From Bordetella sp. LUAb4 (GTDB lineage: Bacteria; Pseudomonadota; Gammaproteobacteria; Burkholderiales; Burkholderiaceae_B), in the NCBI RefSeq assembly GCF_021325795.1, contig NZ_JAHPZX010000007.1:186001-250000 (forward strand): a stretch of 64,000 nt of DNA, given 5' to 3'. A model generated the notes under the pieces. The model saw only the letters and a program-made list of their open reading frames with translations, ran no database searches and was not told the DNA's origin. This document shows, one piece after another, positions 33,839 to 41,233 of this stretch. A program made the position numbers and the translations under genes. Position 1 is the first letter of the stretch, and each line of letters opens with the position of its first letter.

Positions 33839-35596
33839 TCAGTAAATGGGCGGTTCGGGGGTTGGTTCAGCGCCTTGCAGTACGGCGAAATCGCAGCCCT
33901 CGTGCGCCTGCGTGACCTGCTGCTGATAGAGCCGGGCGTAACCCCGCGCATAGGCGGCGGGTGGTGCCTTCCACGCGGCGCGGCGCGCTTGCAGTTCGGT
34001 TTCCGAAACGTCCATGTTCAGGCTGCGCGCGCCGATGTCCAGCGTGACGACATCGCCCGTGCGCAGCAGCGCCAGCGGGCCGCCCACCGCGGACTCCGGC
34101 GAGATGTGCAGCACGCAGGTGCCGTAGTGGGTTCCGCTCATCCGCGAGTCCGACAGGCGCAGCATGTCACGCACGCCCTGGCGCAAGAGTTTTTTGGGGA
34201 TGGGCAGGTTGCCCCACTCGGGCATGCCGGGCGCGCCGACGGGGCCGCCATTGCGCAGCACCAATACCGTGTTGGCGTCGACGTCCAGGTCAGGGTCGGC
34301 CATGGCTGCAAGCATGGCTTCGTTGGAGTCGAACACCAGTGCGCGTCCGCTGTGGCGCAGCAAGGCCGGCGTGGCCGCGGAAGGCTTGACGACAGCGCCT
34401 TCCGGACACAGGTTGCCGCGCAACACGGCCAGCGCCATGCCGGCTTCGGGGCACTCCTGGGTGGCCGCGATCAAGGGCCGCGCGGGATCGCGGATGACAT
34501 CATCGTCCTGACAATGCAGGCCAGCGATATTGGCCTGCAAGCTGCGGCCTGTCACGGTCATTGCGTCCAGCGCCAGGTGCGCGTGCAGCTTGTTCAACAG
34601 GGCGGGCAGGCCCCCCGCATAGTAGAAATCCTCCATCAGGCGGTCGCCGGAGGGAAACAGATTGGCCAGTACGGGTACCTGCCGGGCGATGGCGTCCAGG
34701 TCATCGAGGTCCAGCTTCAGGCCTGCCCGGCCAGCCATGGCGGGCAGGTGCACGGCCGCGTTGGTGGACCCGCCCAGCGCCATATAGGCCACGATGCCGT
34801 TGCGCAGCGAATCCTGCGTCAGCAGGCGGGATGGCCGCAGGTCTTCCCAGACCATGTCGACGACACGGTTGCCGCATGCCCAGGCCATGCGCGTGTGGGC
34901 GGCGTCCATGGCCGGTATGCTGCTGGCACCGGGCAGGGACAGGCCCATGGCCTCGACGATGGACGTCATGGTGCTGGCCGTGCCCATGGTGTTGCACGTG
35001 CCAGATGTGCGGGTCATCTTGGATTCCAGCGTGATCCATTCCGGCTGGCCGATGTTGCCGGCCGCATACTCGTCCCAATACATGCGGGTATGCGTGCCCG
35101 CGCCCACCTGCCGTCCTTTGTAGCGGTCGTTCAGCATGGTGCCGGCCGGGCAATAGATGACCGGCAGGTCCATCGACAGGGCACCCATGATCAGGCCAGG
35201 TGTGGTCTTGTCGCAGCCACCCATCAACACCGCGCCGTCCAGGGGCAGGCTGCGCAGCAATTCCTCGGCCTCCATGGCCAGCAGGTTGCGGTACATCATG
35301 GTGGTCGGCTTGACCATGACTTCCCCCAGGCTCATGGCCGGCAACTCCATGGGATAGCCGCCTGCCTGCAGCACGCCGCGCTTCACGGCGGCCGCTCGCT
35401 CGCGCAGATGCGCATGACAGGGTGAGAGGTCGCTCCATGTGTTCAGGATGCCGATCACCGGCCGGCCCATGAACTCGTCGCGGCTCAGGCCCTGCTGCTG
35501 CATGCGCTGCCGGTGGGCGAAGCCGCGGATATTGTCGGTGGCGAACCACTTCTGGCTGCGCAGGTCTGCCAGGGTCTTGCGCTTTGCTTCGGACAT
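33839..35596 (-). CDS. IlvD/Edd-family sugar-acid dehydratase
   Basis: A 585-residue iron-sulfur dehydratase. Cys60, Cys128 (GGCDKTTPG) and Cys201 (SGTCNTMGTAS) are the expected cluster ligands. LGGSTNAAVHLPAMAGRAG and the C-terminal SDSRMSGTHYG are typical. The length and context fit the aldonate dehydratase branch (arabinonate, galactonate, xylonate type) rather than dihydroxyacid dehydratase of valine synthesis. It would turn an aldonic acid into a 2-keto-3-deoxy acid for the neighbouring aldolase. Three bases separate it from the upstream Bug gene stop. Confidence 0.9.
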   Translation of the reverse strand: MSEAKRKTLADLRSQKWFATDNIRGFAHRQRMQQQGLSRDEFMGRPVIGILNTWSDLSPCHAHLRERAAAVKRGVLQAGGYPMELPAMSLGEVMVKPTTMMYRNLLAMEAEELLRSLPLDGAVLMGGCDKTTPGLIMGALSMDLPVIYCPAGTMLNDRYKGRQVGAGTHTRMYWDEYAAGNIGQPEWITLESKMTRTSGTCNTMGTASTMTSIVEAMGLSLPGASSIPAMDAAHTRMAWACGNRVVDMVWEDLRPSRLLTQDSLRNGIVAYMALGGSTNAAVHLPAMAGRAGLKLDLDDLDAIARQVPVLANLFPSGDRLMEDFYYAGGLPALLNKLHAHLALDAMTVTGRSLQANIAGLHCQDDDVIRDPARPLIAATQECPEAGMALAVLRGNLCPEGAVVKPSAATPALLRHSGRALVFDSNEAMLAAMADPDLDVDANTVLVLRNGGPVGAPGMPEWGNLPIPKKLLRQGVRDMLRLSDSRMSGTHYGTCVLHISPESAVGGPLALLRTGDVVTLDIGARSLNMDVSETELQARRAAWKAPPAAYARGYARLYQQQVTQAHEGCDFAVLQGAEPTPEPPIY

Positions 35597-35599
35597 GCC

Positions 35600-36592
35600 T
35601 TATTCCATTCTGATATTGGCGCGCTTGACCAGGTCGCCCATGGCGGCGTAGTCCTTGCGCAGAAGTGCGTCGAACTGCGCGGGCGTCGACGAGAGGACTT
35701 CGTAGCCCTGCGCGGTCAGGTTGCGGCGGAATTCGGGATTGCCCAGTACCGACCCCATGCGGGCGGACAATTCCTCGACGATGGCGGCGGGCGTGCCGCG
35801 TCGTACGAGAGTCCCGTTCCAGACCACGGATGTGGCGTCGGGCACGCCACTTTCCCGCAGCGTGGGTACGTTCGGCAGCAAAGGCGAGCGCTTGTCGTCC
35901 GCAATGGCCAAGGCGCGCAGCTTGCCGGCCTGCACCAGCGGCACAATGGCCGGCAGGTTGTGGAACATCATGGGGATGCGTCCGCCCAGCAGATCGTTCA
36001 ACGCTTCGGGGCCCCCTTTGTAGGGGATGTGCAGCAGTCGAATGGAGGCGCGCAACTGGAACAGCTCGGCGGCCATATGCATGGTGTTGCCGATGCCGGC
36101 CGAGCCATATTCCAACTTGCCCGGCTGCTGGCGCGCCGCCGCGATCAATTCATCGAGGGTGCGGTAGGGGGTGTCGGCGCCGACCACCAGCACGTTGGGC
36201 ATGCGGTGCGTAAGCGTGACGGGCTGCAGGTCATCGAGCACGGAATAGCCCATGGACGGGTAGATGTGCGGGTTGATGGCGAGCGTGCTGGTGGACCCCA
36301 GCAGGAAGGCGTAGCCGTCGGCCGGCATGCGCCGCGCCACATAGGCCGAACCGATGTTGCCGTTGGCGCCGGCGCGATTCTCGATGATCACGGATTGATG
36401 CACGGCATCGCCGAGCCACTGCGCGAAGGGCCGGGCGAACTGGTCCGCGGCGCCGCCGGGCGGGTAGGGCACGACGAAGGTCAGGGGCTTGTCCGGATAG
36501 AGAGCCTGGGCGAAGGCCGGGCGGACAGGGGTCGCACAAGCGGTGGCACAGACGAGGCCAGCCGCGGCGCGTGTGAATTCACGTCGGTTCAT
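35600..36592 (-). CDS. Bug/TctC-family periplasmic receptor with Tat-like signal
   Basis: A 330-residue Bug receptor. The N-terminus MNRREFTRAAAGLV carries a twin-arginine (RR-x-F) motif, suggesting Tat export with cleavage after AFA near residue 28; ordinary Sec export is possible. YPDKPLTFVVPYPPGGAADQ and IENRAGANGNIG are the family motifs. A strong ribosome site (AAGGAGGAGACATGC) precedes the ATG. It is the first gene of the minus-strand sugar-acid operon, directly downstream of the twin LacI operators, so it is probably the most highly induced gene of the unit. Confidence 0.92.
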   Translation of the reverse strand: MNRREFTRAAAGLVCATACATPVRPAFAQALYPDKPLTFVVPYPPGGAADQFARPFAQWLGDAVHQSVIIENRAGANGNIGSAYVARRMPADGYAFLLGSTSTLAINPHIYPSMGYSVLDDLQPVTLTHRMPNVLVVGADTPYRTLDELIAAARQQPGKLEYGSAGIGNTMHMAAELFQLRASIRLLHIPYKGGPEALNDLLGGRIPMMFHNLPAIVPLVQAGKLRALAIADDKRSPLLPNVPTLRESGVPDATSVVWNGTLVRRGTPAAIVEELSARMGSVLGNPEFRRNLTAQGYEVLSSTPAQFDALLRKDYAAMGDLVKRANIRME

Positions 36593-36643
36593 GCATGTCT
36601 CCTCCTTTTTTCCAGGCCTCTTTCGCAGGGCCGTCGTCTGGAA

Positions 36644-36655
36644 GGTACCGGTACC
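36644..36655. promoter_or_regulatory. LacI-type operator 1 (GGTACCGGTACC)
   Basis: A perfect 12-base palindrome, GGTACCGGTACC, 52 bases before the Bug receptor start. An identical copy lies at 36689-36700, with 45 bases between centres. LacI-family proteins bind short GC-centred palindromes with CG at the middle, which fits. Confidence 0.8.
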
Positions 36656-36688
36656 ATTTTTCGATGAAGATGTCCCGAGAGAATATTT

Positions 36689-36700
36689 GGTACCGGTACC
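36689..36700. promoter_or_regulatory. LacI-type operator 2 (GGTACCGGTACC)
   Basis: The second perfect copy, extended by flanking T and A to a 14-base palindrome (36688-36701). It sits at the -35 position of the LacI gene's own probable promoter, implying autorepression, and together with operator 1 would allow looping or side-by-side binding. Confidence 0.8.
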
Positions 36701-36724
36701 ATCGGTTGCCGGGAAGTCTATAAT
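36696..36724 (+). promoter_or_regulatory. Probable promoter of the LacI gene
   Basis: A perfect -10 box TATAAT lies at 36719-36724. No consensus -35 is seen; the expected position is occupied by the right end of operator 2. Transcription would start near 36731, leaving a leader of about 40 bases before the TTG start at 36773. Confidence 0.5.
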
Positions 36725-36772
36725 GCGTGCCTTCGCGCCGTCAACCGCAACGGCGCATTGCAGGGACTATCT

Positions 36773-37867
36773 TTGGCTAGCAGCAAGGCACACGCACAGA
36801 TAACCGAGCAGGCCATACCCGCCGGCCGGCGCAAGATCGCGGCTTACACCATCCATGATGTCGCGGCGCTGGCAGGCGTTGCCTCGATCACGGTTTCCCG
36901 CTTCTTCAACAGTCCGGACAAGGTGTCGCCGAAGCTGCGCGCGCGCATCGAGGCGGCGGTCGCGCAGACCGGTTTCGTTCCCAGCCAGGTAGCTGTCGGC
37001 CTGGCGTCGGCGCATTCCAAAGTGGTATGCGCGGTCATTCCCAGTATTGCCAATTCCGTGTTCTCCGAGTCGGTCCAGGGCATGTCCGACGCGTTGAATT
37101 CGTCCGGATACCAGTTGCTGCTGGCAAGCAGCAACTATTCCATGGCGCAGGAAGAAAGCGCGGTGTGTGCTTTTGCCGGCTGGCGGCCAGCGGCCATGAT
37201 CCTGACCGGACCCACGCATAGCGAGCGGGTCGATGCCGTCATGCGCGCCGCATCGTTTCCCGTGGTCGAGACGTGGGATGTGCGGCCGAACCGGCCATTT
37301 CATCAGGTGGGTTTTTCGCACGACCAGGTCGGGTATGACCAGACGATGCATTTGCTCGAACAGGGGCTGCGGCGCATCCGTTTCATCAGGACAGGCCTGC
37401 CGGAAGACTTCCGCGCGCAGCAGCGCGCGTTGGGGTATGCACGGGCGATGGCAGGGCGGGGATTGCAGCCCGATATCGTGACGCCCGCGGAGCAGGATCC
37501 TTTCGAGGCCGGGGCGCAGGCGATGGCGCGGTTCAGTCTGGAGTCCGCACGACGCCGTCCGCAGGGAATCATTTTCGCCAACGACAACATGGCCGCGGGC
37601 GCCATTCTGGATGCGCCGCGGCGCGGCCTGTCGCTGCCGCAAGATTGCGCCATGGTGGGCTTTGGCGACTTCCCCTTGGCCAGGCGGCTGACGCCGGCGT
37701 TGACCACCGTGCATCCAGGACGCTACGAAATCGGCCGCAGGGCTGCCCAGCTGGTGCTGCGCTTGATCCAGAATCCGGACGAGGCCGCCGCCGCGCTGGC
37801 ACACCCTGAATCCCATATGATCGCAACTGAATTCAAGGTGCGCGCCAGCTCCATGATTGCCAAGTGA
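36773..37867 (+). CDS. LacI-family transcriptional regulator
   Basis: A 364-residue LacI/GalR regulator, probably with a TTG start. The only good ribosome site (AGGGA) lies six to seven bases before the TTG at 36773, and no ATG precedes the HTH. An N-terminal tail of about 20 residues is followed by the HTH (YTIHDVAALAGVASITVSRFF) and hinge (FVPSQVAVGLAS), then a sugar-binding periplasmic-protein-like core. It is divergent from the Bug-dehydratase-aldolase-Bug operon, and two GGTACCGGTACC operators lie between. It most likely represses that operon and itself until a sugar acid or its keto derivative binds. Confidence 0.9.
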   Translation: MASSKAHAQITEQAIPAGRRKIAAYTIHDVAALAGVASITVSRFFNSPDKVSPKLRARIEAAVAQTGFVPSQVAVGLASAHSKVVCAVIPSIANSVFSESVQGMSDALNSSGYQLLLASSNYSMAQEESAVCAFAGWRPAAMILTGPTHSERVDAVMRAASFPVVETWDVRPNRPFHQVGFSHDQVGYDQTMHLLEQGLRRIRFIRTGLPEDFRAQQRALGYARAMAGRGLQPDIVTPAEQDPFEAGAQAMARFSLESARRRPQGIIFANDNMAAGAILDAPRRGLSLPQDCAMVGFGDFPLARRLTPALTTVHPGRYEIGRRAAQLVLRLIQNPDEAAAALAHPESHMIATEFKVRASSMIAK

Positions 37868-37955
37868 GGCTGCCAAAGCAAGGTTGCCAGTGCGGTTGCC
37901 AGGTGACGTTGCCAAGTGTGTTGCCAAGTGTGTTGCCAAGTGACGTTGCCGTGCG
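37856..37955. repeat. Tandem 12-14-base repeats (GTTGCCAAGTGN)
   Basis: About eight units of GTTGCCAAGTG-like sequence begin inside the last codons of the LacI gene and run into the gap. The central three units (37908-37943) are perfect 12-base copies apart from the last base; flanking units vary. With the rest of the 280-base gap to 38147 I see no gene. The repeat may reflect slipped-strand expansion starting from the stop-codon region. Confidence 0.75.
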
Positions 37956-38147
37956 CGATGGCGGCTGGCACCTCCGGCGCATCCTGGGCCGCGCTGGCGA
38001 TCTCCGGACGCCACCCGCCGGGGTATGTCCGAATCGACCAGGCAGTGCTTAAAAAATCATTGGCCTAGGATGCCGCGATGCAGCAAAATCACGGGCTGCC
38101 GATTTTGCCGGCATGAAAATCCATCCTTGAATCTCGCTTTGGAAATT

Positions 38148-38585
38148 ATGGACACGCCCGTCGCCGTACCGCCGAATGCCTTTCACCTTGCCTTGAATGT
38201 GTTGGATCTGAATGAAGCGCGCCGCTTTTATGGCGACGCCTTGGGCTGCAGGGAAGGGCGCAGCACGGACACGTGGGTGGATTTCGATTTCTTCGGCCAT
38301 CAGTTGTCGCTGCATCTGGGCGAACCGCTCAAGACCGCGCGTACTGGCAAGGTGGGCGACAAGCTGGTGCCCATGCCGCATTTCGGCCTGGCCCTGATGC
38401 TGCCGCAATGGCAGGCCCTGGCCGAGCGCCTGAAGGCCAGCGGCCAGATCGATTTCGTGCTGGCGCCGCAGGTGCGTTTCGAAGGCGAGCCGGGCGAGCA
38501 ATGGACCATGTTCTTCATGGACCCATTCGGCAACCCCATCGAGGTGAAAGGCTTCCGTACCCTGGAAGCGCTCTACGCGATTTGA
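38148..38585 (+). CDS. VOC (glyoxalase/bleomycin resistance)-family protein
   Basis: A 145-residue vicinal-oxygen-chelate protein. FHLALNVLDLNEARRFYGDALGC is the typical first beta-alpha-beta module (about residues 9-31), and WTMFFMDPFGNPIEVKGF is the C-terminal metal-site module. Metal ligands are probably His10, His46 (in FFGHQLSLH) and the Glu in PIEVKG. The ATG at 38148 is chosen because residues upstream of it in the same frame are not conserved. It lies alone between the LacI gene and the convergent crotonase gene. Such proteins include dioxygenases, isomerases and resistance proteins, so its reaction is unknown. Confidence 0.85.
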   Translation: MDTPVAVPPNAFHLALNVLDLNEARRFYGDALGCREGRSTDTWVDFDFFGHQLSLHLGEPLKTARTGKVGDKLVPMPHFGLALMLPQWQALAERLKASGQIDFVLAPQVRFEGEPGEQWTMFFMDPFGNPIEVKGFRTLEALYAI

Positions 38586-38598
38586 CGGCGCGCGGGTC

Positions 38599-39390
38599 TT
38601 AGCGCCCGCTGAAGCGCGGCTTGCGTTTTTCGGCGAAGGCCGCCTTGCCTTCGCGGTAGTCTTCGCTGTCGTAGCAAGCCCCGATCAGCGCATGCGCGGC
38701 GCCCATATCGCGCTCTTCAGGGGCTTTCTCCAGCTCCAGGAAAACCCGCTTCAGCGCCTTGATGGTCAGCGGCGCGTTCTCCGCGATCGATTCCGCATAC
38801 TGGCGCACGCGCTCTTCCAACCCCGCCGCCGGCACCACTTCGTGCACCAGTCCCGCAGCCAGCGCTTCGGCGGCGTCATAGCGGCGCCCGGTGAAATACA
38901 GGTCGCGCGCGCGGCTGCTGCCGATGAGACGATTCAGGCGGATCTGGCCTTGATAGCCATAACCCAGTCCCAGCTTGACCGCCGGAATGGCAAAGACCGA
39001 ATCGTCGGAACAGATGCGGATGTCGCAGCTGGCGGCGTAGTCCATGCCGCCACCCATGCAATAGCCTTTGATCATGGCGACGGTCGGTTTGGAACACTGA
39101 TAGACCGCGTCGTATGAACCTTGGCTGATCGCTTGGTATTTGCTGTTTTCTTCCGGATTCGCGCGCACGGCATCGAAGTTGGAAATATTCGAGCCGGCGA
39201 TAAAGGAACGGTCGCCCGCGCCCGTGACGATGACGACACGAATATCAGGATCGGCGTCGAAGTCCGCCATGATGGGCGCGACAGCCGCGGACATTTCCAG
39301 CGACACGGCATTGTGTTTTTCCGGATGATTGAAAATCAGCCAGCCGATGGCGCCGGTTTTGCGGGAAAGGATGTGCTTAGAGGTCGTCAT
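38599..39390 (-). CDS. Crotonase-family protein lacking both hydratase glutamates
   Basis: A 263-residue enoyl-CoA hydratase/isomerase superfamily protein. The oxyanion-hole segments are FIAGSNISNF (about 64-72) and YCMGGGMDYAASCD (about 110-123). Aligned to the classical hydratase, the first catalytic Glu is Asp117 (GGGMD) and the second is Ala137 (FAIPAVKLGLGY). The second site resembles the PVNLGVPY of methylmalonyl-CoA decarboxylase more than the PEI of hydratases. It is therefore probably not a normal hydratase and may catalyse decarboxylation, ring opening or C-C cleavage of a CoA ester. The ATG at 39390 lies inside the thioesterase gene's end (14-base overlap), and the longer frame to 39561 is not homologous. 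Confidence 0.85.
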   Translation of the reverse strand: MTTSKHILSRKTGAIGWLIFNHPEKHNAVSLEMSAAVAPIMADFDADPDIRVVIVTGAGDRSFIAGSNISNFDAVRANPEENSKYQAISQGSYDAVYQCSKPTVAMIKGYCMGGGMDYAASCDIRICSDDSVFAIPAVKLGLGYGYQGQIRLNRLIGSSRARDLYFTGRRYDAAEALAAGLVHEVVPAAGLEERVRQYAESIAENAPLTIKALKRVFLELEKAPEERDMGAAHALIGACYDSEDYREGKAAFAEKRKPRFSGR

Positions 39391-39919
39391 TGGACGTTCC
39401 AGGTTCAATTGGTATGAAAGCTGCCGTGCACGCGGCGCGCAGGGCAGTGGGCATGGGCCGCGGCCGCTTGTCCTGCCGGTCGACCCAAACCCAGGTGATA
39501 GCGGCCGTGGCGTAGTGACGCTCGTCTGGGCACCCGTTCGAGTCCTTGTTAGAGTCTCCATTCGAGTCCCCGGTCCGGCCGCCGTTCTGCCCTGCGTCCC
39601 CGGTGTCGCGTAGATCGAAGATCAGGCCGACGCTGCTGTTGCCGATGTGGCCACAATGCAGCGTCACGGCCAGGCAGGTGGGATAGCCGATGGGGGCGTG
39701 ATAGGTGCAGGCCTGGCTGACGACGACGGACATCAGCGCTGGCGCGCACCGCTGCAGCGCCAAGCGGCCGGACCACTGCATGCGGGCTTCCTCCACATAC
39801 GCGAGGAGAGTGGCGTTGTTCACGTGCCCATCCGCGTCCAGGTCGCCCCAGCGGACGTTCACGTGCGCGATATGCAGCGGTGCCGATAACGGACCGCCGT
39901 CGTCGATGATCTTCAGCAT
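39377..39919 (-). CDS. Acyl-CoA thioesterase (hotdog, 4HBT-like) with repeat insertion
   Basis: A 180-residue hotdog-fold thioesterase. VNVRWGDLDADGHVNNATLLAYVEEAR (about 24-50; quoted in part: RWGDLDADGHVNNATLLAY) is the 4HBT signature with the active-site Asp. An Asn/Asp/Ser-Gly-rich insert (about 108-135, GDSNGDSNKDSNG) interrupts the C-terminal half and is encoded by 12-base repeats at 39535-39570. Otherwise length and fold fit YbgC-like thioesterases. It overlaps the crotonase gene by 14 bases and follows the CaiB gene after 107 bases that hold the 14-base repeats. It probably hydrolyses a CoA ester made in this cluster. Confidence 0.82.
   Translation of the reverse strand: MLKIIDDGGPLSAPLHIAHVNVRWGDLDADGHVNNATLLAYVEEARMQWSGRLALQRCAPALMSVVVSQACTYHAPIGYPTCLAVTLHCGHIGNSSVGLIFDLRDTGDAGQNGGRTGDSNGDSNKDSNGCPDERHYATAAITWVWVDRQDKRPRPMPTALRAACTAAFIPIEPGTSNDDL
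39535..39570 (-). repeat. In-frame 12-base repeats inside the thioesterase gene
   Basis: Three 12-base units sharing TTCGAGTCC or a one- to three-base variant (starts 39535, 39547, 39559) encode the DSNG-DSNK-DSNG stretch. They lie in a surface-loop insertion. Confidence 0.65.
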
Positions 39920-39951
39920 GTCAGGCCTTGCCAGGAAGCGTGTGGGAAGAG

Positions 39952-40006
39952 GCGGACGGCTAGTCGCGGACGGCTAGTCGCGGATGGCCAGTCGCGGACG
40001 GCTGGC
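39952..40006. repeat. Four tandem 14-base repeats (GCGGACGGCTAGTC)
   Basis: Units start at 39952, 39966, 39980 and 39994 with exactly 14-base spacing: GCGGACGGCTAGTC twice, then GCGGATGGCCAGTC, then a partial GCGGACGGCTGGC. The array lies between the CaiB stop (40027) and the thioesterase start (39919), so it is inside the transcript of the minus-strand operon. Confidence 0.85.
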
Positions 40007-40026
40007 AACACGCGGAGCGGCGCCCC

Positions 40027-41226
40027 TCAGATCACGCCGTCCTGCCGCAAGTGTGCGATGTCTTCCTCTGTATAGTCCAACTCGCGCAGCAATGCGTCGG
40101 TGTCGTCGCCACGGTCCGGTGCCGCGCTGCGCATCTGGCTGGGCGTGCGGCTGAGGCTGAATGGCTGCCCCACCATTTCCACTTCCCCCAGCCGGCGATG
40201 CTGGACCGGGGTGGCAATGCCCAGGTGCTGCACCTGCGGATCAGCGAATACCTCGTTCATGCGGTTGATGGGGCCCGCCGCGACCTGGCCTTCCTCCATG
40301 CACGCCATCCACTGCGCGGTGGTGCGCTGGCGCGTCAGTTCGCACAGTTCGGCGTTCAGGCCGTCGCGATGGTCGGACCGCCCTTGCTCGGTGCTGTATT
40401 CCTCGCGTTCCATCAGTTCGGGCACACCCATGGCGTTGACCAGGCGCCGGAACATGGCCTGCTCACCCGCCGCGATGTTGATGTAGCCGTCGGCGGTGGG
40501 ATAGACCCCTGTAGGGATGGACGTCGGGTGGTTGTTACCGGGTTGCCCCGGGATCTCCTTGAGGAACAGCCAACGCGCGGCCTGGAAATCGCACATCGCG
40601 ATCATCGCCTGCAGCAGCGAGACCTGCACCCATTGCCCCTGGCCGGACACCTCGCGTTCCAGCAGTGCTGTCATGATGGCCATGGCGGCATAGATGCCCG
40701 CACCGGTGTCCGCCACGGCGATACCGGTGCGCATGGGTCCGTGCGCCGGATCGCCAGTGATGGACATCAAGCCGCCCATGCCCTGCACGATGTGGTCGAA
40801 GCCAGGGCGTTTGGCATATGGCCCGTCCTGGCCGAAGCCGGAAATGCTGGCGTACACGATGCGCGGATTGATGGCCTTCAGGGTCTCGTAGTCGATGCCC
40901 AGACGAAACTTGACGTCGGGGCGGAAGTTCTCGGCGACCACGTCCGCTTCCTTGACCAAGCGCAGGAAAATCTCCCGGCCTTTGGGGTCCTTGAGATTGA
41001 TCGTCAGGGACCGCTTGTTTCGATGCAGGTTCTGGAAGTCTGGTCCGTCGCGCAGGCCGCCCCAGCCGTCGCTGACCTCCATGTATTCCGGGCTTTCGAT
41101 CTTGATGACGTCCGCGCCCCAATCGGCGAATTGGCGGATGCATGTGGGGCCGGCGCGTACCCGTGTCAGGTCCAGGATGCGGAAGCGCTTGAGCGGGCCT
41201 TCGCGTTGTCCTTGATCGGCGGGCAT
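40027..41226 (-). CDS. CaiB/BaiF (family III) CoA-transferase
   Basis: A 399-residue class III CoA-transferase. PLKRFRILDLTRVRAGPTCIRQFADWGADVIKIE opens the protein in the usual way (quoted in part: RILDLTRVRAGPTCIRQFAD). The catalytic Asp is in GIAVADTGAGIYAAMAI (about residue 170). GQWVQVSLLQAM follows. It would move CoA between acids, activating the cluster's substrate for the crotonase and thioesterase. The ATG at 41226 is chosen; the HyuA stop is just eight bases before it. Substrates cannot be assigned. Confidence 0.9.
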   Translation of the reverse strand: MPADQGQREGPLKRFRILDLTRVRAGPTCIRQFADWGADVIKIESPEYMEVSDGWGGLRDGPDFQNLHRNKRSLTINLKDPKGREIFLRLVKEADVVAENFRPDVKFRLGIDYETLKAINPRIVYASISGFGQDGPYAKRPGFDHIVQGMGGLMSITGDPAHGPMRTGIAVADTGAGIYAAMAIMTALLEREVSGQGQWVQVSLLQAMIAMCDFQAARWLFLKEIPGQPGNNHPTSIPTGVYPTADGYINIAAGEQAMFRRLVNAMGVPELMEREEYSTEQGRSDHRDGLNAELCELTRQRTTAQWMACMEEGQVAAGPINRMNEVFADPQVQHLGIATPVQHRRLGEVEMVGQPFSLSRTPSQMRSAAPDRGDDTDALLRELDYTEEDIAHLRQDGVI

Positions 41227-41233
41227 GGGGAAT

